Shown here in pieces: positions 43,575 through 54,760 of a stretch of DNA of 64,000 nt. This DNA is from Piezodorus guildinii (Eukaryota > Arthropoda > Insecta > Hemiptera > Pentatomidae), in assembly GCA_023052935.1 (NCBI GenBank), contig CM041292.1, positions 117,176,936 through 117,240,935 on the forward strand, written 5' to 3'. Position numbers and translations under genes: made by a program. Below the pieces are notes generated by a model. The model worked only from the letters and a program-made list of their open reading frames with translations, was not told the DNA's origin and ran no database searches. The first letter of the stretch is position 1. Each line of letters starts with the position of its first letter.

Positions 43575-44474
43575 TAATATAGTGTGGTGTACTCTACGGA
43601 AGTGAAAACAATTTTCTAAAAAAGTAGGCAGATAATTTCTCTATTCTATCAAAACGCCTAAAACCCCAAACCTGGGCTGCATAACATAAAATAACTCGGG
43701 AGACAGCCTTATATACAGATAGCTTAGATGAAAAAGGTAATTTATTATTGCTGAAAAAATGTTTGTAAGTGGTGCGGATACTGAAACAAGAGGCGCTAAA
43801 CCTTTCATCAAAATGTTTATTTAATGATAATTTCGGAGACAGAGTTACCCCTAAGTACTTATATTCATTAACAACCGTTACACTTATTTACTTATACACG
43901 TTATTTAAGCGCCATTTCTCCTTTCTCGCTAACCGGCCCCCTTTCCTAAATACAGCTATTTGTGATTTTTTTAAGTTAATAGTTAAATTCCACAATTTAC
44001 AATACTTACTAAATCTGTTAATCATTTCTTGAAGTATGAGAGGGTGATCCGCCATTATGACAATATCGTCTGCATACATGAGGCATCGGATGTTGATTCC
44101 AGCTATACGTACACCCCCCTCAATATACTCATTGATATCGTCAATAAAAAGAGAAAATAAAATCGGTGAGAGAAGGCATCCCTTATTTAAGCCCATTCTA
44201 GTGTTAAAATTATCAGTAACACCCTGAGATGTCCATACACGAGCTGTTGTATTGTGGTATAAACCCTGAAGTATTGTGATAAATTTTGAAAATATCCCTC
44301 GAGCGTATAACTTATAATATAAGGCATTTCTATCTAATAAATCGAATGCTGATTTAAGGTCGATAAAAAAACAGTAAAGCTTGCCTCCTTTTAACGATGT
44401 TTTAATTTTTATAATATTCATTAATGAGAAAATATTGTCAATAGTAGAATATCCGGCTCTAACTCCAGGATTTT

Positions 44475-45456
44475 AATGGGTTGTGCTGGACCGTTGGGAT
44501 TCGCCTAAGTAATGAGCTAAGGTTTGAGTGCCTGACGAGATACAAGCGCTTACATTTACGAAGAAAGGTATTTTCTTCATCCATTATTCACAGCCGTAGG
44601 TCAACCATTCCATATCCATCTTCTCGAGATGAAATTTTCACGAACAGTTACATATTTTCCTTTCTTCATTAGTGAGCCTTGTTTATTGTCCTGTTGATGC
44701 TTTCATTTATATACAAACAAACAGTATTTCAGTATTGTACTTTGATGGTACGTGGATTTTTTTAAATATGTCAGATCATTTTTTATTTATTTATTTTATT
44801 TTTACGTACAGCTTTATGCTTCGGTGTGAGAATTCTGAAATGAGAATTTTCCTCCAGCAATTGCCTCTACATTCCAGTTACTTAAACTTTTCTTCCCGAA
44901 ATTGTCGCTCTTGTACATCTGTTGTATTTTCTGTCATATTTTTAATTTCAACTATCAATTGTATTGTAAATTAAGTTCGTAGAGTATTTTATTGGCGATT
45001 TCAATAAAGGCTTCAGATTCTTTTTTTTTTTTTTTTTTAATCTGTCATATATGGCTTATTTTGATCTATTAAATTTTTCAGAGAATTTATCGATTTGGTC
45101 AACAAGCGTGTTCCATGTCAACATTTCTAGTACTGAACCTAGAAAACCGATAACTGACGATGCTTTCTGCCGATCATTGCCATACACACTACAATTTTTG
45201 CGGATCTTCCTTTTCGGAAATAAAAAAAATCATTAAATTTCGAATTTTTATTTGTTTTTCTGTTCCATTTTGAGCAAGCAAAATACCACTTAAAGATAAG
45301 AACCTCGGTTAAAACTGATGCATAAAAGCACATTAACTAATATTTCTATAGGATATGTAAATATTATTGACCAAGCAAAAACGATTTTATAAATAAAGAG
45401 AGGATTAAATTGAAATATTCAAAAATGCTACGAAGTTATTTTACAACCCAACATAT
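44475..45456. other. Unassigned; mariner-like end near 45430
   Basis: A run of about 18 T lies at 45021-45038. 45428-45452 (GTTATTTTACAACCCAACAT) matches the right end of the decayed mariner at 20027-20047. A hydrophobic 100-codon frame at 44672 is not recognised. Confidence 0.4.
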
Positions 45457-46317
45457 ATGAAAAATAAAATTAGGGAAAGTTTAACTAAACTTTCTGAAGT
45501 GTTCCAGAAGAAAATTGTCTCCCTTTATAACATAGTTTCCGGTCATAGTAAGACAGTAAAATTGAGATATAATTACATATATATAAATACAAGTGTGTTA
45601 ATAAAAACCGGTAAACAAATAGGTCTCGAATTAAATACCGATAAGGCGAAATATATGATTAGTTGCAGAAATGGTGGCGATCTTGATGATATTAATATTT
45701 CAGGTCATACTTTTGAACACGTAGAGAAATTCAAGTATTTAGGTTCAATGATAACAAGAAAAAATGAAATCCAGGAAGAAATAAAGTCCCGGTTAAAGGT
45801 GGGAAATGCGTGTTATTATTCAGTTGCTAAATTGCTTAGCTCGCGGCTTCTGTCTAAAAACTTAAAGGTTAGAATTTATAAAACTATTATTCTTCCAATG
45901 GTTCTTTACGGATGCGAAACGTGGCCGCTTACTTTGAAGGATGAACAACGGCTTAAGGTTTTCGAGAATAAGGTACTGCGTAAAATATTTGGTCCGAAGA
46001 GAGATGAGGCCACAGGGGAGTTTAGAAGGTTACACAACGCGGAATTGCGGAGTTTGTACCCTGTGAATATAATTGAGTTGATAGCATCGCGGAGACTCAA
46101 ATGGGTGCGTAAAGTTGTTGGGCTTAGTGAGGAACGGATTCCGAGAAAGTTGGTATTCGCTGAACCGACTGGTAGGCGTCCGAAAGGTAGGCCGAAGCGT
46201 CGATGGGAGGATTGCATTAAGGCTGATCTCGGGGGCTTGGGCTTGACCGGTGAACATTGGACGAGTCTGTGCAGGCGAAGTTTGGTGGTATCGGCATCGA
46301 ATCTTCGGGTTCGGTAA
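45457..46317 (+). CDS. RTE-like LINE reverse transcriptase, C-terminal part (5' truncated)
   Basis: 286 open codons. Residues about 50-285 carry the post-catalytic part of an endonuclease/RT protein: TGKQIGLELNTDKAKYMI, FEHVEKFKYLGSMITRKN, RIYKTIILPMVLYGCETW, the thumb LRKIFGPKRDEA and a basic end GRPKRRWEDCIKADL. The catalytic YADD box lies upstream in a full protein and is absent. Residues 1-45 do not match and are read-through of older sequence (a mariner-like end at about 45430). The stop is followed directly by a (TTA)n tract (46321-46341), typical of an RTE-type 3' end. The frame is unbroken, so the insertion may be fairly young, but it cannot encode an active enzyme. Confidence 0.85.
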   Translation: MKNKIRESLTKLSEVFQKKIVSLYNIVSGHSKTVKLRYNYIYINTSVLIKTGKQIGLELNTDKAKYMISCRNGGDLDDINISGHTFEHVEKFKYLGSMITRKNEIQEEIKSRLKVGNACYYSVAKLLSSRLLSKNLKVRIYKTIILPMVLYGCETWPLTLKDEQRLKVFENKVLRKIFGPKRDEATGEFRRLHNAELRSLYPVNIIELIASRRLKWVRKVVGLSEERIPRKLVFAEPTGRRPKGRPKRRWEDCIKADLGGLGLTGEHWTSLCRRSLVVSASNLRVR

Positions 46318-46379
46318 GCCTATTATTATTATTATTATTATAAAATAAAGAATACATTTAAAAATAAAAAAGGAGGCTG

Positions 46380-46920
46380 GTATTTAACTTCACTACTATT
46401 TTCTCTGAGTAAAGATGCACAACGTTTCACCTATTATTGTTGACTGGATTATAACTATCGTTAACATTATAATCGGTGTGTGGAAAACAATGGGAAATAA
46501 GTCTTCTATTTATATTATTTGATTGAACTATATGGATGTTAACTGTATCGCTAATATCATTATTAGGAGTATTGATGGTATTATTAATGCCAGAAATATC
46601 TATTGCCTTGTGATTTAACCCTCTATGCCATGGTTTGTGTATCAGTTTTGTTGTATACCAGTTTTATAATAGAAGATAGTAGATCCTATCTTTTGTTTTG
46701 TCTAAAAGATTTAAACTCGTTAATTTAATTGCAATGTATTTCAAATTATATGCGGTATTAACTATTTGATGTTCGCTGTGGTAACTGTAATATTTTAAAA
46801 TTCTGTTACAGGTAATTTCTTTCTTAATCCATTTTTTAGTTTGTAACCTTCTTCATAGGCGAATTTAAGGTTAGTTCTCGAAGAATACATTTCATAACTG
46901 AATCAGATGTTAAAATTCTC
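46380..46920 (-). pseudogene. Penelope-like RT C-terminal fragment
   Basis: Minus-strand frame at about 46850-46650: KWIKKEITCNRILKYYSYHS, EHQIVNTAYNLKYIAIKLT, SLNLLDKTKDRIYYL. The pattern (Y/F)-S-x-H-S/P-x-x-x-x-x-x-x-x-x-L-x-x-x-A-I-x-L-(S/T) is the end of the Penelope RT domain. The GIY-YIG part is not visible. Near the low-coordinate end (about 46421) the minus strand has GGTGAAACGTTGTGC, another GAAACG box. Stops in other frames and truncations show it is dead. Confidence 0.55.
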
Positions 46921-47306
46921 TTTAAAATAGCATTGCTATAATTCAATATTTGACCATTATTATTATTTTCTGTATATATAGTATGAATGTGGTCTCTTAT
47001 CAATATTATTATTGTTCATTTTGTAACAAATTGTAATATATCTCAATAAAAAAAATTGTTTACTAAAAAAAAAAAAAATAAAAAAAAAAATAATTCAATA
47101 CCGTCATAGCTACTATGTTTGATATATGCTAATAATAATCAGATAGCTGTAAAAGATTTTGTTTGCGAGGACAGGAGAGTGTGTGACCGAAGGCCGATTA
47201 CGAAGCAAGTGGAGGATGATTCACTCTCAAATATGTGCTTATTAAGGCGTCTGCCCACGCTAGGTCCTTCTCTTAGCGTCCTCTGCCCTCAATATTCGGC
47301 AGTCAA

Positions 47307-47311
<5 letters not shown>
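46921..47311. other. AT-rich spacer
   Basis: A-rich runs at 47065-47090 and a GC-richer 47160-47300 of unknown kind. Confidence 0.45.

Positions 47312-47375
<64 letters not shown>
47312..47375. repeat. Compound (CT)n(AT)n microsatellite
   Basis: About 13 CT units followed by about 18 AT units. Confidence 0.97.
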
Positions 47376-47386
<11 letters not shown>

Positions 47387-47499
47387 TATCCTATTAAATG
47401 AGGCATATGCTATACCTTTTAATATGAAAGTTAACTTTTATATTAAGGCTTTATCTATAAAGAATACATATCTGCGAAATTTATGGGATACTTACTGCT

Positions 47500-48030
47500 T
47501 TACAAACCAGTCTGGAGTACAACCCGTTTGACTAATTTCAGAAACTTGAAAGAATTGAAAACCTCCCAATGCATATAATTAATAATTACCACCGCCACAC
47601 AAAACTATTCTCTATGCTCCAAGACTTGCAGCTTCCTACAGTGAAACAATTTGTCCATACTCAAAATGCTTCTTACTCCAGTAAAATTCTAGCATCCGAA
47701 ATCCCAATTATAGCCGAAATAGGTAATTACAATAAATATTCTCTCAAAAGCTACACTTATAAAAGAACGAAACATGTTTTGTTAAATTAAGTTGGTTTGT
47801 TGAATTTATAAATTTTATATTTTCAATTGTTTTATCCGTTTTATGTGTAGGTTTTTGTATACTTTTTCCTACAACTATACTATGATTTTAGTTTCAATTT
47901 ATTACATATAAGCCACTCAAGCTGATGAATTATAATTTTCACAAAATAGAAAAACATGTTGCTGAATGTAAGGATGTCTTATCCGAAATCATTTGTAGAT
48001 ATGTAAATAAAGTTTACCTCCTACCTTATC
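47500..48030 (+). pseudogene. Jockey-like LINE 3' end, copy 2
   Basis: FQKLERIENLPMHIINNYHR, SMLQDLQLPTVKQFVHTQNA and RTKHVLLN before a stop at 47790 match the end of the relic at 16055-16432 closely. The 3' untranslated parts also align (TTTTATATTTTCAATT, AAGGATGTCT(T/C)ATCCGAAAT, CATTTGTA(G/A)ATAT). The 5' part is missing. With 15776-16922 this defines one family with two truncated copies here. Confidence 0.85.
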
Positions 48031-48040
48031 TTACTAGAAT

Positions 48041-48655
48041 GTGTAATTTCATTACCGTTTTTTGGGATGTTACAGACAAATAGCATGGATGTGTTGTTAA
48101 TATTTTATATAATTAAGTCCCTTTTGAAACATTTTATTTTAAATATTGCTGAGCTGGGCAATATCACTTTTTCAAAAGTTTTATTTAAAAAAAAAAGAAT
48201 GCTTACAAGATCGAAATTTCTACAAAAAGTAGGCCAATGATAAGACTATACGACAACAAAAATTAAGCTTGATATCCCCTCTGACCTCCATTGCTATAAC
48301 GAACTAAAAGTTTCAGTTGATCTAAATTTTTTAAACGATTTTAAAACGATTTACTAGTTTTTGCTTTGTTGTGAAATACCGGAGTTAATAATTTTTAGAG
48401 AGAAGATAATTAATTTATAATTAATTAATAAACAGTGAAGATAATTTTATAACTCGGAAACCAGCTGAGCCTCAGGCACCAAATTCATGCCACAGATACT
48501 CATCACATTTATGTATCTTATTTGTTTTTTCCGGCAGAAACTGGCAATAAACTATATTTCAAAATTATATGTGCAGCCTACACACCCTTCTTACAGTTAT
48601 ATATTTAGCCCTCGCTTTTCTCAAAACCTGATTAAGCTCAGGTTTACTTTTCCCT
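48041..48655. other. AT-rich, unassigned
   Basis: No feature supported. Confidence 0.5.
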
Positions 48656-48658
48656 ATT

Positions 48659-48790
48659 GGAGTGGCGTTGTCTAGTGGATACAGCACTAGTCAATTGGCT
48701 CCGGATCCCGGGTTGGAATCCGGCTGAATTTGGCTGTGGCAGAATATTATTTATTCCGTTAAATCAGCCGTGAGGTCGTTTTTATTTATT
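48659..48790 (+). repeat. SINE family A, copy 3 (head and part of body)
   Basis: GAGTGGCGTTGTCTAGTGGA (A box), GGGTTGGAATCCGGC (B box region), then GTGGCAGAATATTATTTATT. Confidence 0.88.
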
Positions 48791-49189
48791 CTTTTAATTA
48801 TTTATTTTGTTGTTACTTTTCCCTAACATCTTTCATTTTTTCTTGAAGTAGTTGGTTCTTAGCGTCAAAGTCTAATTAAGATTTGTTATTTGTTTTTTGA
48901 CGCGGTACTGCCTTAAAGACCACTCAAATATCATTATCATTTCCCAACTTTGTCCACACATTCCACTCTTTTTCTCTCTTCCCACCTCTTCTTCATTCTT
49001 TCAAACTGGACTCTTCCCTGTTCCTCGCTCCATACTCTCTCCTTTCTCACCTCTTTGGCACCCACAAGGAACTTTATCTTCCCTTGTTTTTCCCTATATT
49101 CATTTCAATTGAAACAATTCTGATTTGAGATTCCCAACTTCACTGTTTCTTTCCCTATCTCCTGAATATACCCTTCCGCCTCTTTTATA

Positions 49190-49470
49190 TCTTTACATTT
49201 TCCCAAAGATCTCCTTATTGATTCCGCTAGGTCACATCCTACCAGAATGTCGGACCATATGACCGTAGAAACGCAGCCTCGTTAACATAATGTCGGTTTC
49301 CAGGTCAACCATTTCTATGTATAGTTCTCTGGTAGGCCTCAGCCTAAATCCCTCCAGTAACTTTACCGGACCATAAATCCTCTTCAAGATCTTCCTCTCC
49401 AAAAGTTTCCTTAAGCTAGGAATAGAAGCGGCCTCCATTCCATACAGAATAACCAATTTTACAACTTATA
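49190..49470 (-). pseudogene. LINE RT C-terminal fragment
   Basis: Minus strand: MVILYGMEAASIPSLRKLLE, RKILKRIYGPVKLLEGFRLR, ELYIEMVDLETDIMLTRLRF, YGHMVRHSGRM. The pattern L-Y-G-x-E, (E/K)-R-K-I-L-x-x-I-Y-G-P and R-L-R-(F/W)-x-G-H-x-x-R is the C-terminal region shared by RTE/jockey-like RTs. A related but different sequence is at 45457-46317. Short, truncated on both sides. Confidence 0.75.
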
Positions 49471-50504
49471 GTGCCTTATTTTCGCTCTTCCTCAAGAATT
49501 TTTTTTACAGTATAGGCAACTGGTGGCAAAGCTGAGTCTTTTAATCAATTTAATTTGATTCAATTATTATTCATTTCAATTTAATAATATTTTTAAAAAT
49601 TTTAATTAAGATTTTTATTGATACTATATTATGTTTAATATATTAATAAATTTATAAAAACGTTGTTCGCTTTGCAACTCTTTAAACTCTCCGAAAATTA
49701 AAATAATACACACATTCCTGACCCAAACATCCCCCTCAGTGTAAAATGTATCCGTTTCTCAAAAAAGGTCGGAACAATAGCGGATGGGGTAAAATGGCTC
49801 TGAAAACCGTGGGAGCTGCAAGGACGAGCGCCCTTTATGTGTGAAAAAATCTTCTTTTCAAGCCGCACTGGAAACCAGTTCTCAAAAATATTTAAGAAAA
49901 GGGGTCCCCCTGCTTAAATTCTGACAGAAGCAAGGTTCCGAACCGGTGCCGACTGCTTTCTGGACGTTTGACGTGCACTCAGGGAGAACTCTACTGCCAT
50001 TGTACTTAGGGAGGCACTGCGTCATTGTAAACCTGAACCTTCAATGAAAATAAATATTTTTTTTTCTCTTGCTTCAGGCATTTTAGCTTCGGAACAACAG
50101 AAAAATTTTAAACTATTATATTCAATACAACTGAAGGGCATATTTATGTCGGTTCTTTTTCTTCATACTTGTCGAGGACCGGCATTATAATTGTAAACTG
50201 GATATTCGTCCTGAGATCCCCCAGGCCACGAGATATATTTACATGATATGCAGAAGGGTATATTTTTTATACCTCAATAAAGTTCATAACAATACTACAA
50301 TCTACTATACTCAAGTGGTTTTATTTGATTTGTGGTACGCAGAGATTTTTTTTTCTTTTTCCTAGTTACTTATTATCTTTTCTAAAAGCTGAAATGCTAG
50401 GTTTAAGATTTTTTTTTTTTGTCTGCAATCATGCATTGGTTGATATTCCAGGATCTGTAGGATTGTAGGCGATCTCTTTTACAGTACAAGGTAAATTCTA
50501 AGAG
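49471..50504. other. Unassigned
   Basis: 49690-50035 is GC-richer without a recognised product or repeat match. Runs of T lie near 50345 and 50411. Confidence 0.4.
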
Positions 50505-50716
50505 AGGGTCTCATGCCAAAGGTCACTGGTTCAAACCCGCAGGTGATCCTAGGATTTTTTAACGGGACATTAAAAGGTGGTTCCGAGCCTTTTCTAAGTC
50601 AGGTACTCGTTAAAGATCTCTATCCTGATAAACCTGGATAGGCAAAATTTAGGACTCCCACTGTAGCATCGTCTGATTAGCCATAGTAGCATAAAGTGAC
50701 GTTAAATAAATAAACA
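50505..50716 (+). repeat. SINE family C, copy 4
   Basis: CCAAAGGTCACTGGTTCAAA (B box), GTGATCCTAGGATTTTTTAA, GGATAGGCAAAATTTAGGAC and AAGTGACGTTAAATAAATAA. The 5' few bases of the head are lost. Confidence 0.9.
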
Positions 50717-50831
50717 AACCATTCTAAGAGAGGGGTGAGAAGGCGAGAAAGGATCTCTTTTTCATACGCTTATCATCAATCTTCTTCCAGTGATGGGGCA
50801 CACCGGATTTTTGATTCATTGAAAGTTTTTT

Positions 50832-50936
50832 TTACTTTCACTTACCTACATATGAAATGTTAGCAAGGTAAGTATTGGGGTCGTAAATATTTTCGGACCA
50901 TTTTTTTTTTTTTTTTTTTTTTTTTAAATACAAATC
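50832..50936 (+). repeat. Repeat X, copy 7 (5' stub) with T run
   Basis: ACTTTCACTTACCTACATATG, GGTCGTAAATATTTTCGGA, then about 26 T. Truncated. Confidence 0.75.
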
Positions 50937-51693
50937 GCTCCTCATATATATTAATTGTGACAAGAATTTCGTCTTGCATGTAAATTTATGATACTATTGA
51001 ATTGAAGTAAAACATAAAATATGAAGTACGAGAGTGAATTACACCATAGCTTTAAGAAATCATCATAAGATATTGATAATTGTTCTTTTTTCATCCAGAA
51101 TGTTTACATAAGAAAATAAAGGATCAAACAATGTGTAAGCCTGCGTGGCTCTTATCTTTAAAATATGTACCTTGTTAAAGCTACAACTGCATTCGATTTA
51201 AAAATAATATCTAAAAGTATGAAATAGCTCACATTTCCATCTATTTAAAATATTTTTTATTGTCATCTGCTTTCTTTGTTATCCTATATTTTACATTTTT
51301 TTTATATAACAAATAAGAAATGCGAAATTTCTAATGCTGTTAGATCGTATCAATGAAAGATTTACTCAATGGATGTTTTGATACGAATGAAGCTATTCCT
51401 AAATGAGCACTGTCGATTTATGAATGACCCGAAATAGAACGGATTTAGATGATGACCCTACCCTTCGTGAGTAGTTGTAGGATTTGCAACAACCAGTTGT
51501 GTCTGGTTAACAATTGGATAAAGGAGGTCGTCTACTTCCATACTCCTCCAAGATCATTAAACATACGAGTATAACGTTTAATTACAAATGTTAATTAAGA
51601 ACATTTAATTAAAAATTGATATAAAGTACGTGCAGTAAATATATCTACCTAAATTAATTAAATAAATCATAAAAAAAAGTTTGTTTATTTATA

Positions 51694-51775
51694 TAGGACT
51701 ACCTGGAGGTTTGAACCCGTGACCTTTGGCATAGGAGGCTGTTATGCTAGCCACCTAGCTACAAGTGATCCCTCA
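51694..51775 (-). repeat. SINE family C, copy 5 (head only)
   Basis: Minus-strand GGATCACTTGTAGCTAGGTGG head and GGTCACGGGTTCAAACCTCC B box, then a cut-off. Confidence 0.85.
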
Positions 51776-51885
51776 TAAAAAAATGATTAAATTATAAAAG
51801 AAAAGTAACAATAATAATGAATTACTGAATCAGTCTTATGACGACCGATTTAAAATAATATTTTGATATTCCAATTTTTATTATT

Positions 51886-52633
51886 ACTTACCAATATATG
51901 AAATATATATATAGTAAGGGTCGAAAAAATTGCGATCGTGAAAATTTTCGAATTCCAGTTTTCAACAGAAATATACGTTTTAGGGTCCCCTGAGTCCAAA
52001 TACCAAGTCCCGCAAAAAGCCTTAATACCATGCATGTTGCAGCTAACGATTTTGATTAAACTCCCTATATCGATGTAACATTTAATGGGCTTTAATATGA
52101 TATACAGTTGTAAATACCTCTATAATAACAAAAAAAAAAAAAAAAAGTAGGTTTCATTCTGTATGATTGCATTAGTATGACAGGGCTTAAATGACAATAT
52201 TTTAATTTTTCTTCCCCTAAAGTACCTTTAATTCTGTAGATTCTATAAAAATAACAATATTACTTTGTTAGCAGTAATAATTAACAGCTAAATATGCAAG
52301 CTGAGCGAATTTTATAAATATAACATAAATTTTGTTTATGAAATTTTTTGTTTTTGAATATAAAAACAGTAATAAAGATGTAAAATATACCGTTGGAAAG
52401 ATAAATATTATAGAAAAATATTATCTTATACACAACCTTGTAAAATTTAATAAAGAGTGATGAAAAGCCGATAAAACTAACTGATTATTTTAGATAATAA
52501 TATAATAGATTTTTTAATAAAACTATATGTTTCTAAAGAAATTCAATTTAATTAATTCTTTAATGGTTTCAATCATTTTTATCTCTAGCTGTATTTGAAA
52601 ATTTTTTAATCGATTTTAAAAACGCAGATAATT
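51886..52633 (+). repeat. Repeat X, copy 8
   Basis: Starts ACTTACCAATATATGAAATA and runs through the family order with a deletion after CCGCAAAAAGCC (52010-52040). An A-rich insertion lies at about 52095-52147. It joins copy 9 directly. Confidence 0.88.
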
Positions 52634-52634
52634 A

Positions 52635-53517
52635 ATAGTAAGGGAAAGTATTGCGATCGTAAAAATTTTCGAATTTCAGTTTCAAACGGAAATACACGTT
52701 TTAGGGTCCCAAATAACCAAGTCCCGAAAAATGATCGATTCCGTCTGTGTGTTCATGTTTGTGTGTGTGTGTGTGAGGTAAGTCTTGCACGAAAACGAAA
52801 AGTCGTACGAAACTGAAATTTTATATTTAGGACGCAAATTTTAATACGCCCGAGTTATTACAGCAACATTTTCATAAAAAATAAACTAACTTTAAGAAAC
52901 ACTTTATACCATGGATTTTGGATCTTTTTGCGATTTGCTCAAAAATGGCTCAAACGATTTTGATTAAACCCGCTAAATGGACGTAAAATTAAATGGACTT
53001 CATATGATGTAGGTTTCATTCTGATTGAAATAGTCTGACAGGGCTTAAGTCTGATATCTTAAATTTTCTTCCTCTAAAGTAACTTTAATTTTGTAGATTC
53101 TATAAAAATAACAATATCACCTTTTTAACACTGATAAAAAACAGATAAATATAAAATTTGAACGAATACGATATCCAACTAAAGGAGAAAAGTGGAAAAA
53201 AGTTTTTTAATGCAATTTTTTTTTTTTATTATAAGAATAGTAATATAGATGTATAATAAACCGTTTGAAAGCTAAAGATTTTAGAAAAAAATATTATATA
53301 ATACACGGACTTGTAAAAGTTGATTAAGAGTGATGAAAAACCGACAAAATAAAATTATTGTTGTTGATAAAAACACAATTGATAATTTAATAAAACACAT
53401 TCTATCGAAACTTTATGTAATTAATTATTTGATATATTTTTTTCTCTAAGTTTATTTAAAAATTCATAAAATAATTTTAAGAACGGGGGTAAGTAACAGT
53501 CGGGTTGCGCTCAACAG
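52635..53517 (+). repeat. Repeat X, copy 9
   Basis: Head-to-tail after copy 8, starting AGTAAGGGAAAGTATTGCGATCG. The only copy with a (GT)n block (52755-52775). Ends GGGGGTAAGTAACAGTCGGG. Confidence 0.9.
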
Positions 53518-54215
53518 ATTTTTAATTTAAAAAATCCCAATTGTGTACACAGAAACGTTCATTACATATCTTTAAAATGAGATAAATTTAAATGAATCAG
53601 TTTGTTTTTATCTCTTTTCGATACTGCGAATAAATTCCGAAATGAGTGCGAATGAAATAAATTTTATGGAGGCCGGAAGCAGAATCGTGTTTACGACCAA
53701 CAGCTGACCGAAACAACCTTATTTCAGATCTCAAACGGCAGGTGACGACTACCACAGCCAATTATAGGTATTTTAAAACATTTACCTTCCCTATACACCC
53801 GCTCTTTGGTATTATCGTCAATAAGTACTGCATTTCCTATATAATTACTTCGCAGAAAATGATAGTATTTTACTCTAATTGCACAGGTTTGTTTAATACT
53901 ATACAATATTTTGATTTGCCATACCAGAAAAAAAATAAATATGGCGATATTCAATGCCACCAAATCTCTGAATGACTTCTTAAATAATAACAACTCTTCA
54001 AAAGTAGATGACATAATAGATTATCTTATTAGGGAGTTAGGTGCAAAAGTAAAGAGAGAATCACCAGGCTTTTCAAACCATCGGGTACAAAGGGGAAATC
54101 TTGTACAACTAAAATAGAAGCTGTGATTTCGATTCAAAAAATCTGAAAACTAAAGCACGAGCTTCCTATTTACCAGGTCTGTTACTGTATTAAGTTTGTT
54201 GGGTTCCGCACACAA
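53518..54215. other. Unassigned
   Basis: Overlapping open frames at 53724-54014 (minus) and 53911-54117 (plus) have no recognised family. A possible small exon on minus (NYIGNAVLIDDNTKERVYRE, 53786-53848, with AG and GT flanks) is too weak to call. Confidence 0.35.
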
Positions 54216-54219
54216 GACT

Positions 54220-54760
54220 GAAACGACAAGAAACTGCCCATCGTTTTCGCTTAATTCAACACTGGGCAGACGCTCTAACCTTCAGTTACAAATGACTCAT
54301 CTACGAGTATGTCAACATCGTAAGGCCTATCTGGATATACAGACTTGAGCTTTGGTGCTCTAATAAACAATTATTATAATTTCATCAAATTCTTTCTGTA
54401 TTCAATTCTTACAGCCAAAAATCCTTCGAAAAATCCTCAATGTTCCTTACTTCATCACAAATAAACTAATCCATAAAGACCTTAATGTTCCATATGTAGT
54501 TGGTTTTGCCCAAACCAGGTATCAATCCTTAAATGATAAACTACACTCCTGCTTTAACCCACTAGTTTCAATCCTTGCTTCCCCTTCAATTCCTGATAAT
54601 CCACCGAGGCGTCTGAAGCGATGGCCTTCTTGTATAGATTGACTACTAGAGTGCTCCAAATGTGCAGTTTCACTTTATGTTCACTGACATTTAGTAGCAC
54701 ATTTACTTGTTGTATTATAATATGCAGTTGTAAATTTCAATAAAAATGTTTTTGAAATAT
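54220..54760 (+). pseudogene. Jockey LINE C-terminal relic
   Basis: In broken frames: TLGRRSNLQLQ, RPIWIYRLELWCSNK, then ILRKILNVPYFITNKLIHKD, LNVPYVVGFAQTRYQSLNDK, a middle part with NPLVSILASPSIPDN and PPRRLKRWPSCID. The order (K/R)-P-I-W-x-Y, L-R-x-I-x-N-x-P-(W/Y), I-H-x-D-L-x-(I/V)-P and R-R-L-K-R-x-(W)-P is the classic C-terminus of Drosophila-type jockey. Frameshifts near 54330 and 54390. The 3' end has ATGCAGTTGTAAATTTCAAT and AATAAAAATG near 54722-54750. Confidence 0.82.

Larger units (their letters stand above)
42440..44470 (-). pseudogene. LINE reverse transcriptase relic split by mariner copy 2
   Basis: Minus-strand reading from about 44468: PGVRAGYSTIDNIF, LYCFFIDLKSAFDLLDR (motif A Asp), GLNKGCLLSPILFSLFIDD (motif B), IRCLMYADDIVIMAD (intact YADD), LKKSQIAVFRKGG. 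In shifted frames come the thumb, CYAAQVWGFRRFDRIEKLSA and, after the mariner, LETNIDPTFLFTLHLNIQYI and LPSHRLTKILAEEIIKR. The mariner sits between TPHY and LETN at a TA. Frameshifts near 43890 and a stop after RKLFSLP show it was already inactive. The text resembles an insect LINE group often annotated as jockey/X-element-like; clade not certain. Confidence 0.85.

Noticed and set aside
44672..44974. 100-codon hydrophobic ORF
   Set aside because: Composition explained by T-rich sequence; no motif.
53786..53848. Small minus-strand exon (NYIGNAVLIDDNTKERVYRE)
   Set aside because: Splice-like flanks exist, but 63 bp is too short to separate from chance.
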